The notes beneath the pieces are model-generated. The model was not told the origin of the DNA and did not search any database. It saw only the letters and a list, made by a program, of their open reading frames with translations. Both the position numbers and the translations under genes were made by a program. DNA of 64,000 bases, from assembly GCA_049999725.1 (NCBI GenBank), contig JBNGIS010017032.1, positions 1 through 64,000 on the forward strand, given 5' to 3'. Origin of the DNA: Haplomitrium mnioides (taxonomy: Eukaryota; Marchantiophyta; Haplomitriopsida; Calobryales). Below are positions 45,547 to 57,815 of the stretch, piece by piece. Positions within the stretch are counted from its first letter, which is position 1. Each line of letters begins with the position of its first letter.

Positions 45547-48500
45547 TGTGACGCAAAGTTCAGCGAAGGAATTCAAAAATGAGTTTTCTTAAGAATTTTT
45601 GAAGAAAAATGGTCTTGGGGAGAGCATAAAAGATGGGAAAATTTGACCTTAAATATGTGAGTCGAAAGAGGATTTCATGGACAATTCCAAAGAGCGGAGT
45701 TGGACTTAAGTCAAAAGTGGCTTCGGAAGTTTCCCAACGGTCGGATATGTTTTTGATTTTGGATTCGAGAAGGCGCCATATGTTGTTATTATGAAATCAA
45801 GTTGTTAAACAGTTCCCCAGAGGTTTGAAGTGTTCGTTGCTTTCAAACAAGGAAATCATGCCAAGGAGAGCGTGGAGAGCCTCAAGAGTCAGAGGAAGAC
45901 GAGTCGCTACACGAATATCGAAGAGGAAGAAGCTATTGTTCAAACCAGAGGTGCCATCAGAGAGAAGCCTTGTGGAATTGCTTCCGACAAAGGAGATGAA
46001 GGCAAATGATCTGAAGGGTGATGGGGAGTTTGTGCCTACCGGGCCGGTGAAGAGTCCCCATATTCTAAGGATTTCCTATGATCTAAAGAAAGTTCTCAAG
46101 AGCCGAGGGCTCTAGAAGTTTGTGAGGCATATTTGGGATCATAACTTGAGAAGTATGATCAACCAAGGAAATTTCAAAAGGGTAGAGGTAATGGCTCGAG
46201 AGTTGATGTTCTCCTTTCGAGGAGAATTTGTGCATTATTTAGAAGAAGCGGTGCAGAAGATATATCAGCTTCCCGAAGCCGATGTCCTAGAAGTAAGGTT
46301 GAAGCAAGATGGGCATTTAGCCTATCTTTGCCATGATCCTTCTATAACCAACGACGGTTATAAGATTCAATAAATTATAGATCCTTTGTTGCAAGAATTT
46401 GTGCAGGTGTTTGGCACAATTCTTTTTCAGCCAAAGCCTAGACATGTGACCAAGAAAAATTTATTTGTCTTATTGAATGCATGGAGAGGGCATACCAAAG
46501 CGATGGCGCAATTTATTTATAGTAGAATTTTGATGTATTTTCGGATCAGCTGGGAAAGAGTCCAGTAATTTGGTACGCTTCGTTTATTTTACACCATATG
46601 GAAGCTAATGGAGTATACACTCCTGAAGAGCGGGATTTCTTAGAGAAGGATCAGAGAACTATGTTAGAAGAAACTGTATGGGAGGATGAAATCCCAAACA
46701 AACCAGGAAAGAAGCCTTAGAAAATGTCGTGGATTGATCCCATTCCGAGAGAAAGAGTGGAAATGAGAATTTCTTATTCACCTTATCCGAAACCTCAGAA
46801 GAGAGCCAGAACAAAGTTGAAAGAAATGTGGGTGCCTAAGGAAAGTCCAGAAGCAGTTCAAGGTAAGACGCTAGAGGAAATGGTGGTTTACCCCTTAGCT
46901 TGTTGGAAGCCATAGGAGGGTCGGAAAATTGAGATGATTGATCTTGAAGAAGAAAGTGCGGATTGAGGCAGAACTTTGGAAGAAATTGACGCCCAACCCA
47001 TGGCACAAGGCAAAGGCGAGGAAGCATGGGAGTGGAGGAATCCGATGTAGTGGTGCTATAGGTGGAAAATGGAAGATCAGAGGAGGGTCTCTTACATCCC
47101 GTTGAAATTCCAACTATGGCAGAGGTAAACCTTGCAAGGGTGGACCCATTGGAAGAGGAAGATGAAGAGTCTAGTGATAAGGAGGAGAACCTGACGTTTG
47201 CTTCGGAGGAGTCTTCTGAGGATCTTCCGATGATTCAAAGGAGAGGAAAAGAGATAGCACAAGAATCTGATAAGGAATTAGAAAATTGGGTAAGCGCATA
47301 CAAGCTTCTAAGGCAGAAGATGGAGCTTAAAGAAAGTAGATTGGAAGGTGATCTGAGAGGAAAGAGAAACCTCAAAAATACTTCAAAAATCTCTAGCATA
47401 GATGCAGAGGGAGAAACAAGGTGATATTGAGGATGTAACTCAGGTGGATGCTTTGAAGAAGAAAGTAGTGGCATTGGAAGCTCTACTGAAGTAGAGAGAA
47501 GAGAGTTTTCTTATTCAGGAAGAGAAAAGTTCTAAGGTGACAAAAGAGCTTCAGGAGGAAAGAGGAAAGAGGCAACAACTCTTCGGAGAGAAGGCATTGC
47601 TCCAGTCCAAAGCTTGTAAATTGATCAGCAAAATGGCAAGTATGGAGGCACAGAAGTGGACATATGAGGAGAAGGAGAAGGACTGGGTGAGGCTATACTA
47701 GGCTCTCCAGATGTCGAAGTCCATTCAAGAAAACAAGGCCAATACCCTGCAGCGGAAGTTGGCGGTATGGCAGAAGAATTCTTTGGAAAGGGAGAAGAGG
47801 GAATTTTTGGAGGACCTCTTGAAGGTAGCTTGCGATGCAATGGGGTTAAAGAAAATGTGGGATAAAAAGCAGCAAATGTGGAACCAGACCTTGGATGGAA
47901 TGGATGTGAGTATGTAGAGGTTGGTATTCGACCTGGATGAGGCGAATTAGGAAGTAGCCTACTTACAAGAACAGCTAGCAACATTTGGAGGAGCATAGAT
48001 ACTCCAAAGTAACTCAAGATTTATTATGAGTAAATTCATGTGAAGAGATTTTAAAGTTATCTTAGGTTAGAAAAGTCCTCTTGTCGGTTCAGAAGTGTCG
48101 TTTTGGGAATTCCGAATTTGTATAAGTCTTCTTAGGACTTTAAATTGAGGGTTGCTTTTTCTGATTATTGAAGTGGTGGCTAAGTCGGTTGCCATATGCT
48201 AAGTAAAGAATTTTTTTGAGAAGATTTCGAATTGTGTAAAGATTGTATTCTGTCCTCTGATCTAGAGTAAGGAAGAGAATTTGCATAAGCATGAACAAGA
48301 GGGGAATCTGTTTTGGATGTGGGAAGAGGAACTTAATCTAATTGCCTTCTTGTTAATGTGAATTTGCGAATTGTTATCTAGTGAAAGAAGGCAGAGTCGG
48401 CCTAAGCTTTTTGGAAATTGCCTTTGAATTGATTGTGTGTTAAAAAATCAGCAAAGTTACCCATGAAGGGAGATACTGCGGTAGGGAGGGGTATCTTGAG

Positions 48501-49489
48501 ACAGTGTAGGGCCTACTTACGCATGTGGTAAGTAGAAGCCTTGTTAAATATGCAAGAGAGAGGGAAAGAGTGGTGAGAATTAGCCTTGCAAACCGATGGG
48601 TTCGTGAGGTTAAGTTCTAGTCAATGAACTGGGAATCACTTTGAGAATTTCTAATCTTTGCTCAAGGTGCGAGTCTCAAATCCAAAAACTACAGCATAAT
48701 CAGATACGAGAGAGTGGAGAGTGGGAGGAAGAGGATAGGAGAGCCAAAAAAAGCTGCTCCTTAGTCCTTGTGATTCGCAAGGGAGAAAATAGATTTCTCG
48801 TTGGATGCGCGAGAATAAATACAACACAAAATATGGAAGTTGAAGTTCAGAAGAGCGAACACGGATAAAAGATCAGCGGGATCCGAAGTATCGGAAGGAC
48901 GCGTGTCGAGTGTTGAGGCTTAGCGGAAGTTGACGCTAGGAGAGAAAGAAATCTGATTCGGAATATCCGGTTCGAATCCAAAGAAGTGAGTTCAGAAGTC
49001 CGAAGGGATCAACGAAACGATGGTCAAGCTTCCAAGTGGAAAACGGCGTCGGACGACGAGGTTTTGGAAGTGTACTTCTATCGTGTAGCGGAGAAAAGTC
49101 AGAGTTGACATCAGAGAAGTTGTCGATTAGCAGTATAGTCAATGTATGGAGGAAAGTACAAGGGAGTACGAGTCGGTCAAGCTTCCTAGTTGACTGCGGC
49201 GGTGGACGACTGGCGGAACCAAGTCCTAAGCAGAGCTTCAGAATCTGCGATTGAAACCAAAAGCAACACTTTGGAAGGGGATATCTGGCTTATTTGAATC
49301 CGCAAAGGAATTTTGGAGTTTGATTTTGAGCCAATGGAATCCGATTATGAACCCTGGATTGTCTTGGATGCTGAAAGAACATATTTTGATGAGAAATAGG
49401 ACGATTTTGTCTCAAATCTCTGTCCTCTCCAAGTAAAAGAACCTGGAGAAGGATAAATCTTGCATTGTCAGGATTCTCGGATTACTACA
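45547..49489 (+). repeat. R5 5' LTR (3.94 kb) with internal ORF
   Basis: Starts TGTGACGCAAAG and ends GGATTACTACA. The first 2 kb aligns with 59609-61667. Beyond the LTR ORF (from about 48000) the sequence has short frames only (48641-48868, 49036-49436), which I do not regard as genes. Confidence 0.88.
45825..47998 (+). pseudogene. LTR-encoded protein, R5 5' LTR copy
   Basis: An ORF in element sense lies inside the LTR; first good Met at 45858 (MPRRAWRASRVRGRRVATR). Segments in order: basic N-terminus, VMARELMFSFRGEFVHYLEE, AQFIYSRILMYFRISWERVQ, acidic middle (VDPLEEEDEESSDKEE), then a long coiled coil (ERGKRQQLFGEKALLQSKAC; LAVWQKNSLEREKREFLEDL) ending at TAG 47996. The folded middle recalls the plant transposon ORF1 proteins of Tat/Ogre elements, but I cannot assign a domain. 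About 720 codons with scattered stops and a roughly 60-base deletion near 47020 compared with the 3' LTR copy. Confidence 0.65.
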
Positions 49490-49498
49490 TGAGATTTT

Positions 49499-49516
49499 TG
49501 GCGCCGTTGCTAGGGA
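49499..49516 (+). other. R5 primer binding site (tRNA-Asp type)
   Basis: TGGCGCCGTTGCTAGGGA, two changes from TGGCGCCGTTGCCGGGGA, the complement of the 3' end of plant tRNA-Asp. It starts 9 bases after the LTR. Confidence 0.82.
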
Positions 49517-49605
49517 GGCAAACAGATTAGTGACAGGATCGTCTTTGCTTCTGAGAGGCAATCTTGAGAAATAAATAGGGATAATCCATGTAAGTTCTCT
49601 ACCAT

Positions 49606-51287
49606 ATGTCTAGATTACCTTGGGATTCTAGCACTCATCTTGGATCTGAAGGGAGACTGGAAAGACAATTGGCAAGAGAAGAAAGGCAAAGGAAAAGGGA
49701 TATGCAAAGGCAAGTGTGGATTGAATCGAGAAGGGCTTTACAGTTCAGTACCCCAGTTGGAAGTGGGGAAGGAACATATGTTCGAGAGCGAGTCCGTGAT
49801 ATTGAAGAAAGAGTGTCTGAGTCTGAAGAGGAAGAGGAGGTCAGATCCGTTGCTTCGAAGGAAGGGGATCACCCTTCAGAGGAATTTCCAAATCCTTTGT
49901 TTGCGGCAGGACCATTCTCAGATCCGTCCTCAGAGTTGGAAGAAAGTACTTCGCCTGGTTTGCCAGGAGAGGGAGGAGGAGGAGGATCTCCAAGTCCCAT
50001 AGTAGGACATGCTCAGATGGCTAGCCCAATAAAGAGTCGTTTGAAATATTTTTATTTCAGTGGAAACAAAGGAGGAGATGCGGTGGATCTATTCATAGAT
50101 TGGTTCCATTTTGTGTCGAAAGCCAATGGAGAAGATTCAGACGCGGACCAACTTCGGATTCTACTAGGATTGCTGACCCACTTGGCATAGAAGTGGAATG
50201 CATCCTTGGATCCAAGATCCAAAGCCACTTATCCATTATTGAGGCCCGCTCTATTAAAGCATTTCTGAGATATAGGGTATGAATCTCGGGTAATGGCTAA
50301 CTTGTTACGGATCAAACAAATGAAGAGAATGTCTTTAAAAAAATATACCCAAGAAGTTAAGAGATTGGCATCAAAGTTGGATCCGCCACAAGGAGATTTA
50401 TTTTTGTTGGAAACCTATATTAAGGGATTAGCCCCCTTGATGCAGAGGTACAACAGGCAACAAAAGCCAGTCACACTACAGGATGCAATTGAAGCGGCGG
50501 AGACTTTTGAGCTTTCCAACCAAAATATTGAGTCAAAAACTAGAGCTTTTACCAAGGAAGATAAGAAGGGAAAGAAGATGATGAAGTATAATAATGAACT
50601 TCCCACGTCTTCTGAATCATGATCAGATACAGACGAATCGGCGCAGTTGGAGTTTGATTCAGAAGAAGAAGGACATACAAGTAAGAATTGGAAATATAAG
50701 TCTCAAACTTTGAAATCTGCAATGGCAAATTTGGGGAAGAAATTTGCACGTCTGGAAGTTCGGTTAGCAGGACCAAGGGCAAAGCGGGTATCAGCTGTAG
50801 AAAGACACAAGGTTTATTGCACAAATTGTGCCAGAAAGGGCCATACTGCATCGGAATGCTGATTGGACTCAAATAGTATGTATTGCACCTATTGTAGAAG
50901 ACCAGGGCACATGTTGGCTATATGCAAGTCTTTTTCGAATATGATCTTGGAATGGAATCAGAAGGAAGCGATGCCTCAAGTGCAGTACGTGTAGGATCAG
51001 TATGAGCTAGTATAGTCTTGAATCAGACAGAGCTGGTATATTCTTTTATTAGGCCAGATGGGACGCAACAGTATTCTAATCAACCGCCTGCCCCAAGAAT
51101 CCCTTGAACGATTTTACAACCAGTGAGACCAGTGGGACCCAAAAGAATGGTATGCTTTAACTGTGGAGATCCGAATCATTTTGCAAATGCATGTCCACAT
51201 CCGAAGCCGCAAATTGGAAATATTCCCCTATGTGGGAATTGTAAGGAGGGAGGACACGCCCGAGCAAACTGTCCGAAACCGATGTAA
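49606..51287 (+). pseudogene. R5 gag with four zinc knuckles
   Basis: Starts MSRLPWDSSTHLGSEGRLER, with an acidic linker, then the capsid (DAVDLFIDWFHFVSKANGED; MKRMSLKKYTQEVKRLASKL; YIKGLAPLMQRYNRQQKPVT). After a charged spacer come CTNCARKGHTASEC (about 50818), CTYCRRPGHMLAIC (about 50884), CFNCGDPNHFANAC (about 51151) and CGNCKEGGHARANC (about 51211). All four are complete CX2CX4HX4C knuckles. Stops at 50188, 50621 and 50860 break the frame. Gag packages the RNA; four knuckles exceed the usual one or two. Confidence 0.88.
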
Positions 51288-53334
51288 GGACCTCAAAGGG
51301 CAATAAGATATGTCCAAATTCTGGAAGAAGAAGACCATCTTGAAGTTGCTCAAGTGGAAGAAGAATTTGATGATGACTACTAGGTTTATCGTGTGAAAAT
51401 CCGAAGTCAGAGTCGGAAGAAAATGGGGGGAAAAGAGTCGTTTAAAAATCCGGTTGTAAAAATGTTAAAATGTCTATCTATGGATATGAATAAAGATATC
51501 ATTGTTAGGTCAGAAGATAGGCAATTGAGGAAGCTTGTGGAAGAGCTTTGCAGGACCACATGGAGGACCACAATCGTAGGAGAGCAACAAAGTGGCGTCT
51601 TCTGGCTAAAGGAAAGTGCTATTCTGCCATGTGTTAGAACAGAATACATACATAAGGTCAAAGGGAAGGCTCGTGAGTTTGTGTTGAAAATTCAAAGGAG
51701 CATGAAATATCAAGGATCCGAGGGTAATTGCTGGAGAAGATTTGTTTTCAATTCTCAGGTTGAGTTTATTGGAGGATCGAGAAGAGCTTGTTGGAGGTTG
51801 AAAATTATTTTAATTGTATGGATCTGTACGGGAGAATAGAGCTGCTGCAGTTGGTCAGAAAACCCTAAAAAAATTAGAGAACGTTAAGGCTATACTGGAG
51901 GCGGCGGAAAGATTCGTGGTTCAAGAAGAGGAGTAACATTGTAGAGCACGGAAATCAAGGAAAAAAAGAAAGGGAAACTAATCGAAAGAAGATCGCTGGT
52001 TCCTCGTTGAAGACAAATCGCAGCAGAATCAAAGGAGTCCTCTATTCAAATTGAAGAAATCTCCATTGTTGCTGAAGAAGAATCAAAGAAGGGTTCTAGG
52101 GTTCATGAATCGAAGAGGGCAGCAAGCTGCACTGTTGAAGAAAAATCGAGGAAGACTAAGGGTGTGTTCGAGGTAGAAATCGAAGAAAGGGTGCTTTCTG
52201 TTCATTTGCTCGAAGAAGAATCGCACGAGGAAGAAAAGTGTTTGTAGGTTGCTGCTAAAGAAATCGAAGCAGAAATTGAAGAGTCGTGGTTGTTGAGGAT
52301 GAATCGAAGGGAACTAGAGAAGTATCAAAGAAGAAATCGAATTAGGTTGCTGATTGAAGAGGAATCGAAGTAGGCAGAAATTGAAGGAGGTAGAAATCGA
52401 AGAAGGCAGAAATCAAAGTAGAATCGAAGAAGGCAGAAATTGAAGTAGAATCAAAGAGTTCTCTGTTGAAGGAAAGTCGAAGAAGTCTCAAAGGTTGTTT
52501 GAAGTAGGTTCAAAGCAGCATTCAGTGCAAAATCAAAGGAGAAATCACAGCTAATCGAAGAGCAGGATCGAAGGACACTCAAGTAGAAGTGTACTCAGGT
52601 TTTTTGGTGATTTGCAGACAGTCTTCAGCCTGGCAGGGCGAAACAAATTTCACCACTCTTCCTGCCACTTACAATTCATCAGCAGAGCAGGTTCAGGTAG
52701 TCAGGTAAACATGGATAAAAAATAGAGGAGGAGAAAGGTGATTTTGCAGAGTAGAGAAGATATAGTCTATTCATTCAAGAACACGTTCTTATCAGCGTAT
52801 GAGATGTTGTCGAGCATGCTTTTGTGGCAAGATTTTTGAGGAGGCCTCCCAAACAACTCGAAGCTCGAGTTGATTTCAAAAGGCTCTATTCTCAGTCCAG
52901 CAAAGAAGGACATCACCTTCTGTGAACGTTCTCACCTTGAGGCAGAAATCTAGGCCATAAATCAAGGGTTGGCATTTTGTGCATGTCAACTTGCGTAGGA
53001 GGCCAAGCCCTGCAATGGATATAAATCAAAGGTGCGGGATGATAGGTATGTCAACATGGGATGCAAAGGAATTGAGCGCGAGGGTTCAGAAATGTGGATG
53101 GCTAGGTGATGGTATTTTTTGAGCTACATACAACTGCTTGACCCCTTCGCAGTAATCTAATTTTTTGCATGTTGAGTTTTGCTCAAAATTAAGAAAACTT
53201 TGACTTGTTGGAAAGCTCTGCTGAAGGCGCTTCCAACGCAAGTAATTTGTAGGAATTTGGAGCAGAAATGAAAATCTAACACTCTAAAAGGTGTTCAGGA
53301 GCAGATCATAGTGTGAAAGTTGTGTGATTGCACA

Positions 53335-53750
53335 GTTGGAATCATGGAGGTTCAGACAAGTGGTAAACCAATCGATTCCATGCTGGAGAGAGTGTTATGT
53401 ATGAGCATTCTTTCTTCTAACTACCTCAAAGAGTTGTACAGGCTCAAAACATATCATGAAGTGATTGATGAGATCTGCAATCAGGTGGACCACATGGAGC
53501 CTTGGATGTCTGGAAACTGTTAAGGTCCATCAACTGTGTTTCGTCTGCTTTACAAAATTTTCACCATGAAGATGTCGGTGAAGTAGTTGCAAGGGTTGCT
53601 GAATCACAGATCCAATGGCATAACTACAACCATGGGAGTATATGTTCGCGATCTTCTTCTTGATCGGTATTACTTCCACACTCTGTTTCCACAAATACCT
53701 GTATCAGCTATGAAACTTGGAGCGGCAGAAGAATTGCTGCGAGACTCTTG
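53335..53750 (+). pseudogene. PRP38-family splicing factor retropseudogene fragment
   Basis: The frame reads MEVQTSGKPIDSMLERVLCM, LSSNYLKELYRLKTYHEVID, NQVDHMEPWMSGNC-stop-GPST, LLYKIFTMKMSVK and then TMGVYVRDLLLDRYYFHTLF. This is the N-terminal PRP38 domain of the plant PRP38/SRL1-like spliceosome protein (ME.QTSG.PIE.LLEKVLCMNI...). About 40 residues of the domain (the SPYIRAVGFLYLRY region) are missing between LLNH and SNG. No introns interrupt the match, as expected for reverse-transcribed mRNA. Stops at 53521 (CGA to TGA) and in MSVK-stop show it is dead. Confidence 0.88.
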
Positions 53751-55006
53751 AGAGAAGAACATTTGCAAGGTGAGACTAATAGCACTAGAACTGGAATGAA
53801 AATAATTCATAAATTGCAGTAATCTAAAAGAAAAGTACAGGATACAGGCATGGGACAACGGATGTCCAATCGCAGTAAGGCTTAGACGAGATGGAGTTTT
53901 ATTTTTTCCTTTTGCAAAAGAGGATGTGATCATCTACAACATGGCAGTGAATCGAATTAGCGCAGCTCTGGTCCGAATTTCTGATGGGCAACCAAAGGAG
54001 ATATGACACAGGAAGAGGCTGAATCATGGCAACCAAAGTTGCACGAGAGACTAAGGAGGCGGAATGGAGAATTGTGGCTGTCAACCACAAGGTGGACGGT
54101 TTGTATCTGTTTTTGTATGTCTTCTTTCAGCTTCCTGTGTTGGCACATAGGGAACAAGGTACTGGAGCTATTTCCATTGATACCAGAGAAGCTGACCTTC
54201 AATACCACTGAAACGTAGAGGCACTAAACGAAGGCAGATTGCTGGTTGATGAGAGGGTTGAGTTGTCACAAGTCCTACCAGAGAAGTATGAAGGAGAAAT
54301 TGAAAGAAGCCGAGCACTTAGATCTAAAGAGGAGAACAGATGAAAAATCAGGATTGTGGAAACAGTATGAAGGAACTCTAGCAACAGTTATCCTTCAAAG
54401 TGGTGATTATGTGTGCCATTGTGGGAGTTGAGCAGAGTAGCAGATCTATATTCTTGGTTGAGCAGATGGCAGGGTATTCTGTGGGAAAAGGATTGTTCGA
54501 GCACGAGGTGCAGTTCAATCATTCGGTGTTGCAGTGTAGTGCAGCTTGCAGATTTGGAGCCTGAAGGATGTATAGCGATCAGAATGAACTTATTGGGATG
54601 GAAGCTCGAAGAAGGTCAAGACATCAAGATCTGTTCTGAAATGAATGGCTGCAAGACCTGATCTGACATGAATGGCAGAACACTTAGTTCTGAGATGAGT
54701 CAACTATCTCTGTTTTGAAATGAAGTGACATATGCTCTATTTTGAGAAAGCAAACACATCTGGCCTGATAGGAAGGGACACCAAAAGTTGAAGATCATGA
54801 AGAAGAGGACTGAAATAAGATAAGTTGGAGGAAAGCTGGTAAATATGGTCGGGATGACAGAGTTGTAGGGTGACATTCACGTGGCAGCAAAGTTGAAGAC
54901 TCTAATCTGCAGCCAGCAAGGGTAAGAAGGAGGATGGTAAGATATTATGAGGTATTTCTGTTATGGGAGTGTGTTTGTTGCAGGTCTGGCCAGAAATGGA
55001 GATCAG

Positions 55007-55205
55007 AAAAAAAAAAAAAAAAAAAAACTAAAGAAGAGAGAGAAATCGGGCCAGGGCTGTATATGTGAGTTTGTTGTAGGCTGCGGGAGATCAAAAATCC
55101 AGAAAGGGTGTCTGACCCTTTGTTGTGGAGTTGCCAAACACTAGGCTGTAGGAGATCAGAAATCCAGAAAGGGTGTCTGACCCTTCTCTGTGGAGTTGCC
55201 AAAGT
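55007..55205 (+). repeat. A21 tract and 65-bp tandem duplication
   Basis: Twenty-one consecutive A at 55007-55027, then two copies of a 65-bp unit (AGGCTG... starts at 55078 and 55143) with about 90 percent identity. The A run could be a poly(A) tail remnant of a retrocopy. Confidence 0.8.
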
Positions 55206-55759
55206 GTTTGTTTAGTTGGTTGTTATTTGTTGAAGTTGGAGTTAGAGGAAGGTGAGTGAAGTGCAAGGCATCATCATGGCTGAGTTTTCCCGTTACCTCC
55301 GGAGAGTGGCAGAAACTCAGCATGAAGATCGACGATCAAAACCTGCTGTCGGGAACTAATGACACCAACAAGGAGTTGTGGCAGCTAGTCACTACCATAC
55401 ATGATGAGGTTGGAGGGTCCGAAGCTTTGTGTTAACTCTACAAGGTGAAGACCGCACGAAGTACACCTTGAGTAGTAAGTAGGATGGATTTTCAGAAGGT
55501 AGGGAAGTTAGGGAGATATGGAGTTAGAAATCTTGACATTGTTCGGGGGAATACCAATACCATGTCTTGGATTGCTGTTCAAGGAGTGACACATAGTATA
55601 TAAAGTTAAATGTATTCCCCTTCAGATCTCTGTTATGTACTTTGCATCCATCCACCTTGCCTCGCATATGTTGTATGTTATGTATGTTATATGTATGTTA
55701 CATGCAAGACCATAGCATGGCTACTCCCCCTATGCCCTACTGCTCTTCTAGTCCCAACA

Positions 55760-56500
55760 ATCATTGATTTAGACTATGACCGGAATAATCCCAAATTGTT
55801 TGCATCTGGGGATCAGGATGTGTCTGAGGAAGTTTGAGCTGAGTTGCAAAAGTCCTCACAAAAACAAGTCTGATTCCGAGAGCTTGAAGCATCCCAGTCT
55901 AAGTTGGAAAAAGCTAAAGTTGATGAACTGCCACAAGGCTATGATTTAGCAAAGGACATTGGTGGCCGCCAAGCACATGTTACCTTTGAGGAGATTTTAC
56001 GAGCTTTCCCTCAGGTAAAACAAGCAGTCTAAAAATTGGCCAAAGGGAGGATGAGGAAGCAGGTTCTTCCGGTTGTCCATTCTTGGAACGCAGAAGTCGA
56101 TGATGATAGAGGTGCTCTAGAAGTTGATGTGGAGGTTGCAGGGTGCATTATTAAGAATGTTCTAGTGGATGGAGGCTCTAGAGTAAACATTATGATAAAA
56201 AAGACGATGTAGGATCTAGAGGTTAGAGGATTGAAACCCACTCGGAAGATTTTGAGAATGGTAGATAAGACAAGAGTAGTTCCGACATGGATCCTAAAAA
56301 AAATCCCGACGATCATTGGAGGGGTCATATTCAAGCTTGATTATGTTGCAATCAAACCTCCAGTGTCTAGTTCTTACCCTTTGTTGCTTGGGTGACCTTG
56401 GTTATACAAGGCAAGAGTGGTCATGGATTGGAAAAAGAAGAAGATTATCTTTGGGAACAGTCCGCAGATTACTCTGTCGTTGACTAAAGAAGTTTATTAG
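55760..56500 (+). pseudogene. R5 protease region
   Basis: Frame contains AKDIGGRQAHVTFEEILRAF, then CIIKNVLVDGGSRVNIM (active site D-G-G for DSG/DTG) and SSYPLLLG-stop-PWLYKARVV, the flap-side 'LLGRPWL' block with Arg codon CGA turned to TGA. Other stops near 55835, 56030 and 56210. Confidence 0.8.
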
Positions 56501-56671
56501 GGGGAAATAGCAGAGAAATTCCTGAGATACACTTCTGATTGGTCATCAAAAGGCCAAGAAGAGTTCACTTGTATAGTGGGAGGGTTTCAGTGGTTTCCAG
56601 AAGAGTCAGTTGAGGAACATCGGATATGGGCAACATAAGAGATATCCAACGTTCAATGTCAACATGTTGCG

Positions 56672-57000
56672 ATGACTGATGATTTGCCCTCTCGAGCGGA
56701 TGACACAGTGAATGGTCCAACTGTCATTACTATTTTTCCTCAACCACCAGCAGAATTATTAGTAGCTTGTGAAGGATTCTCTAATGAGGACCAAATTCAG
56801 TTAGTAAATATCAAAACGGACTCTGAACCGAAAACAGTAAAAGTGTCAAAGGAACGAGTGGTAAAAGCTTTGGAGTCTTACAAGGAACTCTTATCAGAAT
56901 TTCGGGATGTATTTGCTTGGAGCTATAAAGATCTGAAAGGTGTAGCGCCAGAGATATGTCAGCATCAAATATATTTAGAGGAGAATGCAATTCCCATCTA
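56672..57000 (+). pseudogene. R5 pre-RT segment
   Basis: 109 codons including VKALESYKELLSEFRDVFAW and SYKDLKGVAPEICQHQI, homologous to the R1 segment at 5817-6323. Ends at TAA just before the RT. Confidence 0.85.
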
Positions 57001-57001
57001 A

Positions 57002-57815
57002 CAATGGCAATATCGCATGAATCTAAACCTTTCATTAAAGGTAAAAGAAGAGATTGAAAAGCTGTTGGAGGAAAATTTTATTTTTCCAATAGAGAATTCC
57101 CAGTAGGTCTCTCCCATAATTATTGTCCTAAAGAAGGATGGCAAAATTCGAGTTTGTGTTGATTTTTGGAGGCTCAATGCGGTGACGAAGAAGGATTTTC
57201 ATCCGATGTCATTTATTGACAACATTTTGGATGCAGTCGCGGGAAAGGAATGCTATTCCTTTATGGATGGTGTTAGTGGATACAATCAAATCTTGATTCA
57301 TCCTGAAGATCGAGCAAAAACTACTTTTACGATTGGGGGACATATGCTTATAAGGTTATGTCTTTTGGGATGTGCAATGCACCAGCTACCTTTACAAGGC
57401 TTATGACACAAGCATTCTGAGAATATCTACAAGTGTTCATGGAGGTGTTCTTAGATGACTTTTGTGTGCATTCAACTACAGATACTCATTTGGGATTTTT
57501 GAGGAAATGTTTGGAGAAGTGCCGGAAATTCCGAATTTGTCTTCATCCAGATAAGTGCTATTTCAGATTATCCAAAGGAATACTTCTGGGCCACAAAATT
57601 TCTAAGGAGGGGATTTGCACCAATCAATCTAAGGTCAAGGTGATTATGGATCTCCCAGTACCAACCACTTTGAACGGGCTCAGAGGGATCATTGGGTGTG
57701 TGGGATACTACAGAAGAATGATTGATGGGTACGCTTGGATCGCGGATCCTTTGACAAAATTATTACAAAAAATCCAAAGATTGGATTTGGACAGACGAAT
57801 GTCAGAAGTCGTTTG
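57002..57815 (+). pseudogene. R5 reverse transcriptase
   Basis: VVLKKDGKIRVCVDFWRLNA-like start, FMDGVSGYNQILIHPEDRAK, a frameshift near 57340, then SFGMCNAPATFTRLMTQAF, MEVFLDDFCVHS (YxDD as FLDD), FRICLHPDKCYFRLSKGILL and the thumb TTLNGLRGIIGCVGYYRRMI. A near-complete RT with one shift and two stops. Confidence 0.9.

Larger units (their letters stand above)
51395..55750 (+). other. Insert between R5 gag and protease
   Basis: In the element, gag should pass almost directly into protease; here about 4.2 kb intervene. 51393-51839 is open (148 codons) but unrecognised. 51950-52600 is full of degenerate GAAATCGAAGAAG-like units. 53335-53750 is a PRP38 retropseudogene. 53800-55000 has short frames only. 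55007-55027 is a run of 21 A, and 55078-55205 a 65-bp duplication. No clear terminal repeats were found, so the mechanism (gene-capturing retroelement, Helitron or other) is open. Confidence 0.6.

Noticed and set aside
47235-48017. Minus-strand ORFs inside the R5 5' LTR
   Set aside because: Antisense of the coiled-coil part of the LTR-encoded protein; Pro/Ser-rich composition mirrors Glu/Arg codons.
49640-50002. 120-codon ORF overlapping gag
   Set aside because: Alternative frame of the acidic gag N-terminus; gag frame has the capsid and zinc-knuckle continuation.
54170-54185. Possible tRNA-iMet PBS (TGATACCAGAG) inside the R5 insert
   Set aside because: Wrong strand sense for the neighbouring sequence and no LTR end beside it.
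54945-55202. 85-codon minus-strand ORF
   Set aside because: Formed by the A21 run (poly-Phe) and the 65-bp duplication.
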